From NCBI GenBank assembly GCA_965372745.1, contig CBDVDM010000035.1, positions 1 to 16,477 on the forward strand: a stretch of DNA of 16,477 bases. Reading direction: 5' to 3'. Below, in pieces: positions 14,937-16,477 of this stretch (the first letter of the stretch is position 1; the number at the start of each line of letters is the position of its first letter). The notes under the pieces are model-generated. The model saw only the letters and a list, made by a program, of their open reading frames with translations, made no database searches and was not told the DNA's origin. Both the position numbers and the translations under genes were made by a program. Origin of the DNA: VRUG01 sp965372745 (GTDB taxonomy: Bacteria; Planctomycetota; Phycisphaerae; Sedimentisphaerales; Anaerobacaceae).

Positions 14937-15939
14937 GAATATAGTGCTTATATTATTGTTCATATTTTCGGTGATACTGGCAGGCCTCTTCGCTGGCAGT
15001 GAGATTGGTATGTATCAGCTCAGCAGGCTTCGTTTGCGGCTTGGGGTAGAACACAATCGCATTTCCTTTGTTATACTCTCGAAGGTTTTGCATGACGGCA
15101 AAGCATTGCTTCTAACTATTTTATTGGGAACTAATCTTGCGCATTATGCAGCGACGAGTATTGTAACTCTTATCTTGTTAAGCGGTGTTGAATCGGAACA
15201 TACAACGGAATTATTTGCTACGTTAATCACAGTGCCGGTATTGTTTATTTTTGCGGAATTGATTCCTAAAAACATATTTTTTTACCGGTCTGATAATTTA
15301 ATGCCTCTGGTATCCGGAGTGTTGTTTGTTTTTCAGAAGCTTTTCACATGGTGCGGCTTGATTATGGTTCTGAAGGCATTTTCGAGTTGGTTTGCAAAAC
15401 TAACAGGCTCGGTTGCCATATCCAAGGTGCCAATTGGAGCGACACGACAACCTTATATCAAGGCGATTTATCAGGAGACCCGAGAAGAAGGATTTCTTAG
15501 TTCGACACAGACTAGTATCCTGGGCAGGCTTGAGGGCATTTCACATCTCAATATAAGGTCGGTTATGACAGGACTTAATAAGGTTCAGATGGTTAGCAGA
15601 AATACTAATCGTTCAAAACTTTTGAAAAAATTAGAGTCAAGTGTTTATACATGGTTGCCGGTGTATTATCTTTCCAGGTCTAATGTTGTAGGCTATATAA
15701 ATATCTATCGGTGCCTGACAGCTTCAATGGATTTTAGCAGTTTAAAAGAATTTTTAGAGCCGATACGCAAACTTTCCGGCAGTACAAGCGTGATAGATGC
15801 AATCAGTATTATGCAGCAGGAAAACCGGAAGATTGTCCTGGTAACCAAAAGCGGTAATCTTGGCAGGCAGCGGCCGATAGGTATTATAACGATGAAAGAC
15901 CTTGTCGAGGAATTGCTTGGTGAATTAGCTGAATGGTAG
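14929..15939 (+). CDS. CNNM/CorC-like membrane protein lacking CorC_HlyC (DUF21-CBS)
   Basis: This 336-residue paralogue has a DUF21 domain (about 4-165) with FAGSEIGMYQLSRL (21-34) and AELIPK (109-114). A weakly conserved CBS pair covers about 208-330, and the protein ends just after the second CBS motif (IGIITMKDLVEELLGEL). The CorC_HlyC domain of its neighbour is absent. The CBS residues that usually bind a nucleotide are less conserved: the first motif contains SVMTGLNKVQ in place of the usual M-x-P-R-x. I chose the ATG at 14929, which overlaps the upstream stop as ATGATTGA; an in-frame TTG at 14911 lies further upstream without a Shine-Dalgarno sequence. Overlapping translation suggests matched amounts and possibly a heterodimer with the first paralogue. 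That is inference. It converges with the carboxypeptidase gene, 29 nt away. Confidence 0.87.
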   Translation: MIENIVLILLFIFSVILAGLFAGSEIGMYQLSRLRLRLGVEHNRISFVILSKVLHDGKALLLTILLGTNLAHYAATSIVTLILLSGVESEHTTELFATLITVPVLFIFAELIPKNIFFYRSDNLMPLVSGVLFVFQKLFTWCGLIMVLKAFSSWFAKLTGSVAISKVPIGATRQPYIKAIYQETREEGFLSSTQTSILGRLEGISHLNIRSVMTGLNKVQMVSRNTNRSKLLKKLESSVYTWLPVYYLSRSNVVGYINIYRCLTASMDFSSLKEFLEPIRKLSGSTSVIDAISIMQQENRKIVLVTKSGNLGRQRPIGIITMKDLVEELLGELAEW

Positions 15940-15968
15940 AAATTAGACGACACATTTCAATGTTATAA

Positions 15969-16477
15969 TCAAGGTTGAGTGTTGTCGATAATAGTTTTTG
16001 CGATGCTGTTGATAACCTGACGTGTTATACCATTAGTTCCATTGGCAAGTATTGAAAAAATATAATCACCTTTTGGAGTTGTACAAATGCCTGAAAATGA
16101 TTTGACACCGTTTATATTGCCTGTTTTACCGAAAAATTTTCCTTTGTATTTTTTTTCTTTAAAATGTTTTTTAAGTGTTCCATCTATCCCCCCTATCGCC
16201 AGTGAGTCTTTATAAAGTTTGGAATATTTGCTCTTATACATATCCAATAAAACCTTTGTTATAACATTGGAAGATAGTCTATTGTTCCTGCTCAGCCCGC
16301 TCGCATCGTCAACGTAAAACTGCTTCCGGTTTATACCAAGCTCTGAAAGGTAGTGGTGAATGACGTTTCGCCCCCCTTCCCAGCTTCGGTTTATTTTATG
16401 TTTTGAATTTTGCGCATCTATAGTTTTAAGCAGAGCTTCTGCGGCAAGGCCAAGGCTGTCTTTATTACATCGTGATA
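15969..16477 (-). CDS. PBP4/DacB-type D-alanyl-D-alanine carboxypeptidase (S13), C-terminal part
   Basis: The frame is open from the window edge and 168 residues of the C-terminal part are visible. They match the S13 penicillin-binding family of periplasmic D-Ala-D-Ala carboxypeptidases/endopeptidases that trim peptidoglycan. FYVDDASGLSRNNRLS (about visible residues 52-67) is the family's D-x-S-G-L-S-R region. GGIDGTLK leads into the KTG box (visible residue 117 onward; GKTGNINGVKSFSG). The region that should hold the SxN motif reads KDSLGLAAEAL, with Gly where Asn is expected. The catalytic SxxK motif and the signal peptide lie outside the window. An internal TTG at 16247 is not a real start, since the similarity continues far upstream of it. 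The gene converges with the CNNM-like pair. Confidence 0.85.
   Translation of the reverse strand, partial: SRCNKDSLGLAAEALLKTIDAQNSKHKINRSWEGGRNVIHHYLSELGINRKQFYVDDASGLSRNNRLSSNVITKVLLDMYKSKYSKLYKDSLAIGGIDGTLKKHFKEKKYKGKFFGKTGNINGVKSFSGICTTPKGDYIFSILANGTNGITRQVINSIAKTIIDNTQP

Noticed and set aside
15940..15968. Bidirectional terminator between the convergent CNNM-like and carboxypeptidase genes
   Set aside because: The 29-nt gap contains no inverted repeat long enough to form a hairpin.

Overview
The window looks like chromosomal DNA of a planctomycete, most likely of the Phycisphaerae/Sedimentisphaerales type. The main evidence is a 1552-residue secreted protein that combines a dockerin-like EF-hand pair, lamin-tail domains, chitobiase-C-terminal-like domains and a CotH kinase domain. 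This architecture is typical of that group. Moderate-to-low GC, frequent GTG/TTG starts and several genes without a Shine-Dalgarno sequence also fit. The lineage call is inference from protein style; there is no rRNA or other marker in the window.

Region 1 (1-4960, nearly all minus strand). After the probable tail of a plus-strand gene (1-78) comes a compact four-gene operon read right to left: a VTC-domain polyphosphate-polymerase-like enzyme, a DUF4956 membrane protein, an HlyD-type periplasmic adaptor and a TolC-type outer-membrane lipoprotein. A near-consensus extended -10 promoter lies at 4930-4959. About 380 nt of leader separates it from the first gene, and that leader contains what looks like a dispersed, hairpin-forming repeat.

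Region 2 (5070-9790, minus). The giant CotH/lamin-tail/dockerin protein has its own extended -10 promoter and a strong Shine-Dalgarno sequence. CotH, VTC and DUF4956 genes are neighbours in many bacteria. Here they sit beside an HlyD/TolC pair that has no ABC or RND pump. I suggest an envelope-spanning system in which VTC makes a polyanion, DUF4956 passes it through the inner membrane, HlyD/TolC carry it outward, and CotH modifies surface proteins. This is the best candidate for an undescribed system in the window, and its function is inference.

Region 3 (9966-13659). A TPR-repeat protein, a stand-alone response regulator and a 96-residue orphan lie on the minus strand, with a soluble sensorless histidine kinase on the plus strand. 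The response regulator, small protein and kinase probably form a signalling module.

Region 4 (13674-16477). Two tandem, overlapping CNNM/CorC-type (DUF21-CBS) membrane proteins follow on the plus strand, the second lacking the CorC_HlyC domain. They converge on the C-terminal part of a PBP4/DacB-type D-Ala-D-Ala carboxypeptidase (S13) whose 5' end is outside the window. No tRNA, rRNA, CRISPR array, transposase or integrase was seen.
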